From NCBI RefSeq assembly GCF_018143015.1, contig NC_054746.1, positions 28,981,129 through 29,045,128 on the forward strand: a stretch of 64,000 bases of DNA, given 5' to 3'. Made by a program: the position numbers and the translations under genes. This DNA is from Lytechinus variegatus (lineage: Eukaryota > Echinodermata > Echinoidea > Temnopleuroida > Toxopneustidae). The notes beneath the pieces were generated by a model. That model was given only the letters and a program-made list of their open reading frames with translations, was not told the DNA's origin and searched no databases. The first letter of the stretch is position 1. Every line of letters begins with the position of its first letter. Shown one piece after another: positions 22,801-36,700 of this stretch.

Positions 22801-24727
22801 GATATCTGTTACAAATCTCCAAGAATGGTTCATTGGATTTGATTTTTATGAAAATTCCAAAGTTTAATGCATCAGTGAGCACACAATATTCGAAAATTAT
22901 GCAAATGAGAAGAAAGTTCAAGGCCTTGGCCCCACTCTGTGCCGTATTGAATTGTTATTTTGGTGTGCGCGCCTTTTGGATAGTATTACTCTGAAGCCAT
23001 GTGCGAAGTTTCATGAAATAACTGTTGGTAGAAGTAACAAAAACCGTCCATGAAACAAACCCTCATTTCATATTTGTTGAAATTTTGACTTCCTCTTCCA
23101 TAGGCTTGTGTACATTATGGGTGCATATGTTTAAGAATAAGTAACCCCTTATTCAATATGGTGGAACTTTTTTTAGGCTGTCTTTAGCAATGTCGATTTG
23201 GCAGTAATGTTTATCAACCTATGGGCAGAATTCTGTGCAAAAATGAAATCGATTTGTTTATTTATGGATGAGTGAGCACGCATCAAAGTGGGAAAATGGG
23301 TATTTACAATGTCACAGACTCATTTTAAATGGCAATAAAGTGAATATTAGGGGCAAATTCGGTTTCAAATGTGACTTTAATTGCTTTTCTTTTATCATCC
23401 ATCATTTCTATCACCACACACTTTCCGAACTTTAAACATTTTCATGGTTGAGCGAGCACATTCGAAAACTTATGAATATACTCTTTATACTGCATAAATG
23501 TATTTTTTTAAACAATTTCTCAGGATCAGTTGAATATATGGACGAATCAGCGGTGGATCCAGAATTTTAAAATGGGGAGGGGCCTATAATCGGAGGAGGC
23601 ACCAACATTTTCAAATTTTAACATAATCTAATAAGTTGTAGAGGATACTACCATAAACCCCTATGATGATACGTCACAATTCAGGGGCTGCGAAACAGTT
23701 TTCAACTTGGGTGGGGGCTGAGTCAAAAGTGGGGGGTGCATGACCATGCAAATAATCACAATCGTATGGTCATTTTTACATTTTTGTACATGCTTTTAGA
23801 AAAAAAAGTGGGGGCCCCAGCCCCCCACCCCCGTTTCCGCGGCCCCTGCAATATTGTGCTCACTCAACCATGAAGATACGATATCAAAATTGTGTGTGGA
23901 GTGGCTAAATGATGGATAGTAAAACATCATTAACACCATAAAATTCACCTAAAAACAACTTTTGCCAAACTTTGTATTTGCACAATCTGAAATACGACTC
24001 TTGTGACTTTCAAATATGGTCATTTTTAATTCAATCTTTAATTACTCATGCATGACTCAGCCGATCAATCTAATTTTTCCCCAGCAGTTGCCTCATGAGT
24101 GAAGAAAACCACCTACCAAATATCATATCTCAACATGATTCCGTTCAAAAGTTACAGCAATTTGATTTAGGGTGGACTTACTTTTTTTGTTGTGTATAGA
24201 TGAATAATCAAACATTAAAGAAGCTTAAGGATGCATCGAAACAAGAAGAGATCATATTGCTTAGAGTAAATCAATAGTCATCTTCTTCATTATAGGAAGT
24301 GGGATGAATCCATGCTTGATGCTACCTTCTCATGCCTTGCTGAAGATCTACCCCTTCCTGCTGGTGCTCCAGGGGGAATGGAGTCTTACAGGAAATCACT
24401 GACCATCAGCTTCTTCTTCAAGTTTTATCTCATGGTATTAGATCAACTTTCAGCCAATCAGGTGTGTACTTTTATTGGAACTTTAGAGATATACAGGAAA
24501 ATGGTGCTTAAAATATTAATAGAGCTGCCAATTAGTACTGATTTTAAGTATTTAGTAGTGCAAAATTAGAAGAATTATGATGGTTTCTTGCAAATTAATA
24601 ATTTCTTAAGTTTCAGTTTTAATTGTTGTCCTATGATATTTCTTTGAATATATTGATTTCCTTTATTGTGATTTTTATCTCACCTGCGAAGCAAAGTGAG
24701 ACTATAGGCGCCGCTTTTCCGACGGCG

Positions 24728-24775
<48 letters not shown>

Positions 24776-27700
24776 GCGTCAACATCAAATCTTAACCTGA
24801 GGTTAAGTTTTTGAAATGACATCATAACTTAGAAAGTATATGGACCTAGTTAATAAAACTTGGCCATAAGGTTAATCAAGTATTACTGAACATCCTATTA
24901 GAGTTTCATGTCACATGACCAAGGTCAAAGGTCATTTAGGGTCAATGAACTTAGACCATGTTGGAGGAATCAACATCGAAATCTTAACCTGAGGTTAAGT
25001 TTTTGGAATGTCATCATAACTTAGAAAATATATGGACCTAGTTCATGAAACTTGGACATAAGGTTAATCAAGTATCAATGAACATCCTGCATGAGTTTCA
25101 CGTCACATGACCAAGGTCAAAGGTCATTTAGGGTCAATGAACTTTGGCCGAATTGGGGATATCTGTTGAATTCCCATCATAACTTTGAAAGTTTATGGAT
25201 CTGATTCATGAAACTTGGACATAATAGTAATCAAGCATCACTGAACATTTTGTGCAAGTTTCAGGTCTCATGATTAAGGTCAAAGGTCATTTAGGGTCAA
25301 TGAACTTTGGCCGAATCGGGTATCTGTTGAATTACCATCATAACTTTGAAAGTTTATTGGTCTAGTTCGTTAAACTTGGACATTAGAGTAACCAAGTATC
25401 ACTGAACATCCTGTGCTTGTTTCAGGTCACATGTCCAAGGTCAAAGGTCAATGAACTTTAGCCGAATTGGGTGTATCTGTTGAATTACCATCATAACTTT
25501 GAAAGTTTATGGATCTGATTCATGAAACTTGTACATAAGAGTAATCAAGTATCACTGAACATCCTGTTCCAGTTTCAGGTCACATGATCAAGGTCAAAGG
25601 TCATGTAAGGTCAATGAACTTTGGCCATGTTGGGGTTTTTTGTTGAATAACCATCATATCTCTGTAAGTTTATTGGTCTAGTTCATAAAAAGAGGACATA
25701 AGAGTAACCATGTATCACTGAACATCTTGTGCGAGTTAGAGTAGTATGCAAAGTCAGCACTGCTACTATATTGAACTGCGTGATGCAGGTGAGACGGCCA
25801 GAGGCATTCCACTTGTTAGCTTTTAAAATACTAAAATATTTTTTGTTCAGGTTAGCAGCTCTGTAATGTTGACTTAGCTTGAGGTGAATATTTCATATAC
25901 ACATTGCTTTCTGTTTGCTTCACATGAAGAATATGGCCCTCATTTTTTTATACAGTTGGCTTTTAGTAGGAAAAGCCAGAAGGAAGCCACATGGCAAATG
26001 TTTCCAGAGCCCTGTAAACTAAGTTAAGTGATTAATAATATAGTTGTTTGCAAGTAATATATCAATTTATTTAGACCTACAATCAAACGCAATTTAAGTT
26101 TTGTGTTAATGGGCTCTGATCCAAATTCATGGCAGCATGCAAAGTACAGAATATTATTTCACATTATAAACTTTATATGCTTATGGAGAATATTAATTGT
26201 AAAGATTTTCTTTCATTATTTTTTTATAGCAATCAGTTGCCAGTGAATGCATTCCATCCAACTTTAAATCGGCTACTTCAGTTCACCATCAGCAAGCTAT
26301 CAATGCTACTCAGTTCTATCAGGTATGAAATTGCTTTCAATCAAGAAATTGTGTCTAATTTGATTAACTTATTCATTTGAACTATAGCATGATCTGATAG
26401 TATCAATAGACACTGCAAAATTTATTTCATAATTGTTGCATCCTCTCTTATTCTGTGTGATTCATCACTTCTGTGAAATATTAAGATATGACTCTTTATA
26501 AGTATTAGGCACCTTACTATTAGGCTGTGGTTTGTCTTATCGCAGGAATACTACTTATACAAAGCAGTATTCATGCATCTTTCACAGTGACTTTCCACAT
26601 TCTCTATTGTTTTGTTTATAATGAAATATGAGGATTGGTGATTTGGATTCCTGCATGAAAGACGTGGCTCTGGCTCTTTGTTTAAAGAAAAATAGATACA
26701 CGTCTAAGATATAAGAGCCGAGTGTTGAGAGTTAATATTGAATCATTTGACTCTTTATATTTATTCATTTTAAACAGAAGAAAAAAAAACTTGTTTCTTA
26801 ATCATTTTCAATCCAATTGCCAAAGATGAAATATGCGTCCATGTACACTACTGTTTACTTTTACAGGAGGTTGCCCCGGGACAACCCAGTCAAGATCCCG
26901 TCGGTCGTCCACTCGTCCATAAATCAGCTTACAAACAGACCACTGGTGAAGCAGTCTATATTGATGATATGCCTAGCATAGCAGGTGAGAAAGAAAAAAA
27001 AGTATAGCAAAATGTTTCTTACTTCAAGCAATTAAGTAATCCTTTTGCACAATCTTTTGTCAAAATATCTTGTGTTCTTTGTGAATAGTCAAGTCAAGTA
27101 TTAGGTCATGCACCCCAAGCATAAAGGGTGCAACCCTTTGTATATAAATATATGCCTGATTCTGTTGTGTGATTGATGTAATTTACGTTTTATAATTCTC
27201 TTCATTCTTCTAACTTAATTGTTATTTTCCAACATAACTTTGCTTTATTTGTTTTAGGCGAGCTGTATTTGGCCTTTGTGATGAGTCAGAAAGCACATGC
27301 AAAAATCATGTGAGTAATCATTGTTCAGGATCCCATTTTTCAAAAGTTACTAGTAATATTATGATATCTTTGTCATCAATTGCTGTCCCATGGAAAAGGG
27401 GATTAACAGCCAGTCAAAAATTTCCATAAAAGTTGTAAGTCAAGGGGAAGTTATAGTACTTAGTTTCATGCAACTGGGTCCTGTGAGGTCTTTCACATAA
27501 TTGAAGGTAGATTTTATGCCATCTTTAAGTTTTTTAATGTGAAGTCAAAGATGCCAAGTTCAAAGACCAGCTATGCGTGAGATTTTCTATGAATCTGAGT
27601 GAGATCACAGACATTGTGTACAATGTATATGGGGATAGGCTGTGATAGTTGCGTGAGACAGAGATTTGAGGGGATGAACAAGAGTCCAAAATGCTTGAGT

Positions 27701-30700
27701 CTCACGCAGAATGCGTGAGACTTGGTAGCTCTGTGAAGTATCTATAATACATAAGAGTAGATGTCATATTATGCTCAGGAGTTGCAGTGGATAGTCAGGC
27801 TTTCCGTAAGATTGCATGTTACCATTGTGCGTTATTTCTATTAGAGATGATACACAATGGTAATAATAATGTGGTATTATATCATCACATAGAAGCTAAG
27901 TTTAACATTTAACTTCTTATTGCATGTATGTATTAGTTGTAGGAATCAATTGAATACTGTAGAATGAAATAGCTGTGAAGTGATATTAGGTTAATGACTT
28001 GGATGTCTTAGCATTGTTGAGATTTTTTTGTTAAGAATTATTTCAGGTATACATGTACCAGTAATAATGTTCCTACAAATCATGTACTGTATATTCACCA
28101 ACATATTTCAAGCGCTCTGCAATAAAATAAAAACAACTCCAACTCAGAAGTAAGCTATTTTTTATGTTGCCTGCAAAGATGAATCCACTTTCTTTTATCG
28201 ATTCATGTATAAACAGATCCATTGATCCATCCAAGGCGTTGTCACTAGAGGGCGTGCATGATTTCTTGAGCTATAAGGATGTGTTAGGAAGCAATCACGT
28301 TGGATCTGTCTTCCATGATGAAGAACTATTAGCAACAACAGAGGTGAGCTGAAAAAATTTCTGTTAAAAAATCTTATTTAGAGTGCATATTTACATGGTT
28401 TGATTTCATGTGCATCAACCTATGGACACATACATAATTGACTGGGAATGCAAGATGTATTTCCCTCATAGAATGCAGTACTATATAGAGAGAACCACTT
28501 AACCATTTCAAGAATGGTGCATTTTAGTCATAGACATCTTGGTAAATGTTTGATTTTGGAAACTTACATTTCCTAGATTTTTGATCTGGCTTAAATGATT
28601 GCATGCTACAAATGCTAATATTCAACAAGTTTATTATTTATTCAAATTTCAAAAAGTTACTAGTATGCTCTCCACTCAAATAGTTAGTAGTGAGTGTATG
28701 ATTTTACTTATGATATCATCAATATGCCCTTACCAATTATATGGTTGTTTTATTTTAAGGTTCACCATGTAGGACAGCCAATAGGAGCTATCATTGCAGA
28801 GACACAGGCCTTGGCACAGAGAGGTGCAAGATTGGTACAGATAGAATACGAGGAGTTGGAATCTATCATTACTATCGAGGTAAGTTCTAGATTTCTGTTC
28901 ATACACGAAAGGCATGTTCAGAGAAAAAAATTAGTGTACATGTCAATTGGACATGTTTGCTGCTGGAAGGACAATTTTATGCTCGTGCCTTTCATCCAAT
29001 GCTTGTTGACTAATCAAATTGAAAGCAATTATTGCATTGGTCATAGCTAGGCATGCTCTATGGTGGCTGACAAACTCTATGAAACTAGAAATGTGTCCAA
29101 AATGCAAATACTTTTATACAATTATTATTTTCAGAGGATGGCATCATTTGATATATGAGATGGTGATCAAGCTCTGCCTTAACAAAAAAAAAGAACACTG
29201 TATCAAATTACAATTTGTGTTCTACTCACGTTTAACAAGAATTTGCAGGGTCCTGTTAAATATAATTTTTTATTATATTTAAACATTGTACTTAAACATT
29301 CAATATTACTTCCCTGATCTCATTTTCCATGTAGTTACTTCAGATTGACCATTGCTGCCATTGTATTTACCATTGAGTGGCATAGTAACGACAATTGTTA
29401 TTTTCATGCAACTGAATAATGATTTTTTTTTGTTTTAAAGCTAAATGAAAATAGTTGCAGTAAAACACTGATTTTGTGAGAAAGTCTGTAAAACTAAGGA
29501 TAAGTATTACTGAATCCGCGCTTATTATGCTTATTTCTCAACATTTACACAATTTCTTCCAGAATCCTATGGCACATATTTTTTATTCATACAAACAGAC
29601 ACTTGCGTGGTCATTATATTAGATTCTGTAAAAAGTAATTTTGAGATTGTTACCACAACTGGCATTTATCTTTAAATGAATTGCCACTGTTCTGATGAAG
29701 AGTCAGTACTAGATTGTATCAAAACTGTCTTTTGCATCTTTCAGTAAATCCTTGTTTTAATTTCTTCTCACAGGATGCCATCGCTAGGCAATCATTCTTC
29801 CCTGTCACCAAAGGCTTCAAGAATGGTGATGTTGAGGAGGCCCTAGAGAAGTCTGATCATGTGATCGAGGGTGAGATGAAGGTCGGAGGTCAAGAGCATT
29901 TCTACCTTGAGACGCAGTGTGCCTTCGCTATTCCTAAAGGGGAGGATGGGGAGATTGAGATATTTGTTTCAACACAACATCCAACAGAAGCTCAGGTTAG
30001 TTTAGTGATATTTATTGTGACTGTTTGTTTTTCATTTATCCGTGGAATACATTGCTCACTGCTACATAATTGGTTCTTACTATTCATATCCCATGTATAT
30101 GAATAAATCTTAGAATTTATCTTTATAGCTTGATTTTAAAATATATTTGAGTTTATTGCAGTAAAATGATCTTTATTGCTATCATTTATATGAATATTCA
30201 AACAGACAATTTGTATTATGAAATTTGTTTGAGTAAAGAATTTAAACTTTTTTTTCCGAATAATGGTTTTGAACCTGTAATATCTGGAATTAATATCTGA
30301 ATTATATTGTTTTTTTATAGTGAGGATGTTGGATGTCTTGAAATTAATTTGACTGAATCAAATTTAATGTTGCTTGTCAAAGTGCTCTAATTGAATTCAG
30401 TTTCATAAGAACCCTCTTGAAGATCACAATTTGTTTTGTTTTTATTGCAGAAAATCACATCCATAGCTCTAGGTGTCCCATTCAATCGTATTGTCTGTCG
30501 TACCAAGCGTATTGGAGGTGGATTCGGAGGAAAGGAAAGTAGAAGCTCAATGCTAGCTGCAATATGTGCTCTTGCTGCCAACAAGTAAGACTGCCATTTT
30601 CTATTTTTGCCCTTCCACGCTTGGCATTTAAAAAGATTAACTTGGGAATTTAAAAAGAACGCTATCAATGCCTGACCCTCTTCCTGACTGGCTATCCCTT

Positions 30701-33700
30701 CTCATATGTTTTCCATGACAGCCCTAGAAGGAATGGCATACACACTAATTTAGGGTATTGTAAAAATAAAGTAAGCTTTGTAAAGTTTATCTTAAATTAC
30801 TAATGAAACTTCGGCTGTTTTACACCATATTGAACTTAACCGGGTTCTGATATATATCCCCCATGGATTAACAGTTGCTATACAACTGATTGAGGCAAGG
30901 ATACTGTGACCTTTGCTAGTTGCTGTATTTTATTGAAGGGTCACTTATAATTTGTTTCATTTGACTTTGTGTGTCCAGGATGTGGTCATGTTCATCACTC
31001 TTCTCACTAATGTCCCTTTTGTCTCCTTATTTCAGTGTTGCTGTTGAATGTCTGTGGTCTATATTATGGTTGTTCCACCTTATATGTTTGTCATTTTGCC
31101 TCCGAAGAAGATTCTGCTAGGATCGAAAGCTTAGGCCCCTTTTGACTCTCACTTTATATCTGAGGAGTTGTTGCAAGGAACCTGCAATCAATTGCAAATC
31201 AACATCAAGATCAATTACAAGTTTTGGAAGTGATTGTAAATTTGGAATACTGGTTGGCTCTTTACAGCATAAGTATCAATTGATTTTATATAGGCATTTC
31301 TGATGTATCAGTTGCAATTTTTCTTGCTACACATTCATTCAGGTTAATATTCACTTTCATCATGCTTTTTATTTGTAGACTGAATCGACCTGTGAGATAC
31401 ATGTTGGACAGAGATGAGGATATGATATCTACAGGGGGTAGGAATCCCTTCCTAGGTCGTTACAAGGTTGGTTTCACCAACGAGGGTAAACTTACTGCAT
31501 TGGATATTGACTTGTATGGCAATGCTGGATATAGTTATGACCTCTCTGCTGCTGTAAGTATTCTCAAGGGATTTTCATATTTATATATTTTTCTATTTCA
31601 GACTATTTATTTCAGTATTCTCACATTCTTGATGTAGGGAAAGATGTTTGATTTATTTCTGCTGTCCACTGACAAAATGAATCAAATCTATGGAATGAGT
31701 TTCTTACTAAATAATGAAAATTTGTCATTTTATATGGAAATATAGAGTTACTTCCTTTTGAAATGTCTATATTTCAGAAATTTGGAGCTGTTCTTTTAGC
31801 ATCGTGTAGAGCATACTAGAAAATATTACAAATCAAGAAAAGGGTCAATAAAAAAAAAAAATCAGTCACTTCCTTTTGTCATGGAATGGCTGGTATATTC
31901 ACCTGAGTCAAAGGCTAGAGCAAACTCTTATGACCACCAGGTATCTATGATGCACCAGGTGGAAATGTTCACATTAGTAAGTTCTCAAAACTTTGTGGCT
32001 TGAGTCAGTTGCATAGGATTGTGAGAAGATGTTTTTTTACTTAAAGTCACTTGGTATTACCCCCCCCCTCTCATCCTCCCTTGTGATTAATAGATATACA
32101 TGTATTAATTGATATATTTAATGTATAAGGTAATTTGAAGTGCACAGATAAATGCTTCTATGAAGTTTAGTACAATGATTCCATTTCAGGAATATAGCAA
32201 TGCTGAAATTAATTTCACCAAAGTATGATTTTTTAATGAAACATTTTAACCAAGGAAGATTTTACAGTAAAGGGTCCTATGGCCATGCCTTTGTAGCAAA
32301 GAAAAAGGCAGGTATTTGAATCTCACTACCTATGAGTTCCTAAATCATTACCCAACATAGATCTATACAGACACCAATGATGTAATTCCTGTGAGAAACA
32401 TATGCCCCCATTGCTTCTTATGATATGATAGCTTTGCCATGAATGATATGTACAGTGCTAACAATGCTCCACAGCAAATCAAATTCAAGATTTCAATGGC
32501 AGTTACAAAAAAATAGGAAAGTCATCATATTAGTAAGTTTGGAATGTTCTTCATACCTTATTTCATTCTTTGAACATACAGGTACTTGAACGAGCAGTGA
32601 CGCATATTGATAATGTCTACCGTTTCCCCATTTCACGAGTCTATGGCCGTCTCTGTCGCACCAATCTTCCATCCAACACTGCATTCAGAGGCTTTGGAGG
32701 GCCTCAGGCAATGATCATCTGTGAATCCTTCATGACGGACATTGCAATCAAGTTAGGACTTTCACAAGACAAGGTAATATATCATCAGTGAATTTAATAG
32801 AATAATGATTTCTGATATTTTCAGCGAAGATTCATCATTTTGTTTGTCATAGTGATGAAAAACAAACATTTTGTCAAGAATTGTTATATTAGATTTTGAA
32901 AGACAATAATTAAAATGGCAGAAAAATTCTTCAAGTTGAAATCGTACTTTTTTTTCTAATTTTTACATCATGAATGAAGATTTAGTATATACATATAAAG
33001 CAGATCAAGGTAAATAGTCTACACATATATTACTGATGTACATTGTCATAAAGTGAAGAATTGAACAGTCAAATATAGTTTGACTTCTTACTCATGCCAT
33101 TATATTTACAAGCATTTCCTAGTGAAATCTTGGCTCTATTGCACAAAAGTTTTTCAGTCACAAAACTTGCAATGACCGATCACAATGACCAATTATGGTC
33201 TTTTTTACTTGCACACTTTGTGAATAAGACTGACCAGTAGTGATTGGTAGTGATGTTTAACCTGCTTGCTAAGAAAGCATGAATGTTTGTAAGCAAGCAA
33301 CCAGGGGACCAATGGCTTAAAGTCCTTTCCGAGGGACCTTGTAATGAGGATAAATGCCTTACCAAAGGGCACTAGCGCACCAAGTGGGAACCTACCCGGG
33401 TCACTGGAATCCAAATCCCCCGCTCTACTGACTGAGCTATCGCGCCTCAGTCGTAACCAATCAGAATTGTTGTTTCAACTTTGCAAGTCAGCTTGCTCTG
33501 AAGGTAAATAAAAATTAATCCTTAATGAAGTAAGATCTTTGATGTATGAGGTCACTCTAACATGATTTCCATTAGTGAATGAATACTGAATGTGTTAATG
33601 ATTTGTTTGTAATTGGTTATTTTCTTGTCAGGTGAGAGAGTTGAATTTCTATTCTGAGGGTGATGTGACTCCATGTAGTCAGGTGTTGAATGGATGTCAG

Positions 33701-36700
33701 CTAAGACGATGCTGGGAACAGTGCCTTGAGAAGAGCAACTATCACACCAGGAGAAAGAATGTGGATATCTTTAACAGGTAATGACACAAGAAATGGATAT
33801 GTAGTAGTCAGAACGCTTATCTCTCTGAAAAAAATAGATTTCTAAAATTCTACTGTGGAAGCTCTTTCAATCTTTCACTCATTCAGTTCATTGTTCTTCT
33901 GTTATAATGTCTGCTTTATTTGTCAACTGCGTATATTCTTACAATGTAAAAAAATACAATTAAATTCTTTTTAAAATATCCAATGAATTTCGCCTCTGTA
34001 TACTCATTCATTTGATTTTTTTTTTTATATTTGCCAGTGAGAACAGGTGGAAGAAGCGAGGTCTTGCCATTACACCTACCAAGTTTGGTATATCATTCAC
34101 TGCTCGTTTCTTGAACCAGGTTAGTAATGTAGGATTCTTCTTGATGTTGTGATCTAAATTCCATTCCCTCCTAATATGTCAATGCTAGATATTGACCTGC
34201 TTTTAAGGACATGCCCGTAAGAATGTGTTTTGTTATTGTTAGGTGTATTTATTATGTAACTCGTAGTTATATCACATTGTGTTTTTGCCACAGGTTCCAG
34301 ACATGCTACAAGAGTTTCATGAGCACCTTGAGCTAGTTACCTAAAATGTTTACCATAATTCTGGCAAACAAAATTATGCCATTGACACTTAACATATTCA
34401 AAATATTCCTAAAAAATAATGCCTGAGTTTTCTTTTATGCAACTGGCCCCTCTTGTGTTGTTTGTGCATCAGTACATATTTGTATTAATAACAATGAAAA
34501 TGATATTATTGGCAATATTTGTGTGGTAGGCTGGTGCCCTTGTACACATCTACACAGACGGTTCAGTGCTGGTAACCCACGGTGGTATTGAGATGGGACA
34601 GGGGCTTCATACCAAGATGATACAGGTTGCTTCAAGAACTCTAGGAATACCAGAGAGTAAGATTCACCTGTCAGAGACTAACACCAGTAAAGTACCAAAC
34701 ACATCACCCACTGCCGCTAGCACTGGCTCAGATCTCAACGGCAAGGCCATTGAGGTATATATATTGGAGTTGCTGAACTTTTTTAAAGTTAAAAAAAATC
34801 AACTTGCACTCCTTAAATTTGCGAGTTGTTCCTATGTTCTTTTTATGTAGTTATAATGCAAAAGGATCATTGTTATACACAAGGAATCCTACTTACAAGA
34901 TTTGATTTTCATAAATTACCAATTTGCATTTTTGAATAATGATTAATTGACAATCATTTTTTTACTGCAATGACAGTTTAGAGAGTGTAATTTCATTTTT
35001 TTTTACAAAAATGAAAAATCTTCCATATACATGAACCAAAAATGAATCATCATAGAAAAATGAATGGAAAGTAATAGAGAATTGAATAAAACATATCTTA
35101 TTTGAATTCTGAATAATAATTGATAAGTTACTGTAATCATTATTTGCAGTGCTAATTTAGAAAGTGTAATAATTAAGTTCATTGTATTCAGGTATGACAC
35201 ATGGGTATCACTGGGAATGGTGAAAATTATGTTCAGTTTTTTCTTTCTCATTTGTTTTATGTATATCACCTCAATCCTCAAGGTGATTCTTTACCTCTGA
35301 TTTAGCCAGTAGCTATGAAAGATAAGTCTTGATTTTGATGCTGTATTTCAATAATCCTCAACTTCATGAACATATGTAAAATCCAAGAGCAAAATATAAT
35401 TGTTCAAGTTCTCTTCTTAATTCACAATTTTAATGTTTCTTCACAATTAAAAAGGCCTTCGGGTAAAGCCTATTGAATGTGATTAGGAATCAAATTTCAT
35501 CCTGTTTTGTTTGAAACTGTCATTGTAGTTGCATATATAGTTTGACGGTGTCTATAGTCTGTTTCTATCATTCTGTTACTGTTCTGAGCTCTTTAGTTTT
35601 CAGTTCTATATATACATAGCAATACAATGTGAAGTTATATTTGCTAATTATACCCTTCTTTGTGACAAAATAGTCTCACATATTCTTTTTTTCCCCTCTC
35701 ATTGTTTTATACCTTAGGTTGCTTGTCAGACACTCAAGCAGAGGTTAGAGCCTTACATGCATGCTAGTCCTAAAGGAAATTGGGATGATTGGGTAAGTTG
35801 ATTTAATATATTCTTTTCTGTTTCTATATTTATTTATCTATTTATTTATTTATTTATTTACTTACTTACTTACTTACTTACTTGCTTACTTGTTTGTTTG
35901 TTTGTTTGTTCGTCCGTCCGTCCGTCTATCTATTTATCTATCTATCTATTATCATATTTTTTGGGGGGCAGGGAGTAAAACAGAGTCTATAGAAATATCA
36001 GAATATAGTTCGTTCCTGCATCCTTCATTGCAAATGGATGCAAGTCATCTTCTTTTTTTAAATTGTTTTTAAAAGTATTGAACTGTGTTATAGTAAAAGG
36101 CAATAATTCACTTATGGGTAATTACAGTTTTTACAGAAAGTAAACTGTTGTATCTAAAATTCTTGCTTGCACATTTGTGGACTTGTTATTGAAATAATTA
36201 TCTATGTTGAATGAAAAAGCTGTTAATATTGAAAACATTGATTCAACAGGAACAGTATGTGTTTTTGTATTTGACACAATAAGCATTATCCAGTAGGGAG
36301 TCTCCCTTGTCTATTGTGTATTTTGTTTTTGTAAAAAAAAATTCATGAATTAATGCAGTGGTTCTTTTTTGTTGCTACAGGTTGATGCTGCATACAGGGA
36401 CAGAGTGAGTCTCTCAACTACAGGTTTCTACAAGTAAGAATACACTTATCTTTTTAATCATCTAGTCATGAATAGTGAAATTATACTAAAATTTTTTGTT
36501 AATTTTTGTAATGAAGGTTATGTTAAAGGGATGGCCCAGGCTGAAAATATTCATATCTAACTAAATAGAATAAAATTCACAAAGCAAAATGCTGAATATT
36601 TCATAAAAATCGGATAACAAATGACAAAGTTATTGAATGCTAAAGTTTAGCAATATTTTATGAAAGCAGTTATATGCACGTCATCATGAATATTCATATG

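Noticed and set aside
24623-24825. Poly-alanine frames on both strands
   Set aside because: They are translations of a (CGG)n tract inside a repeat element.
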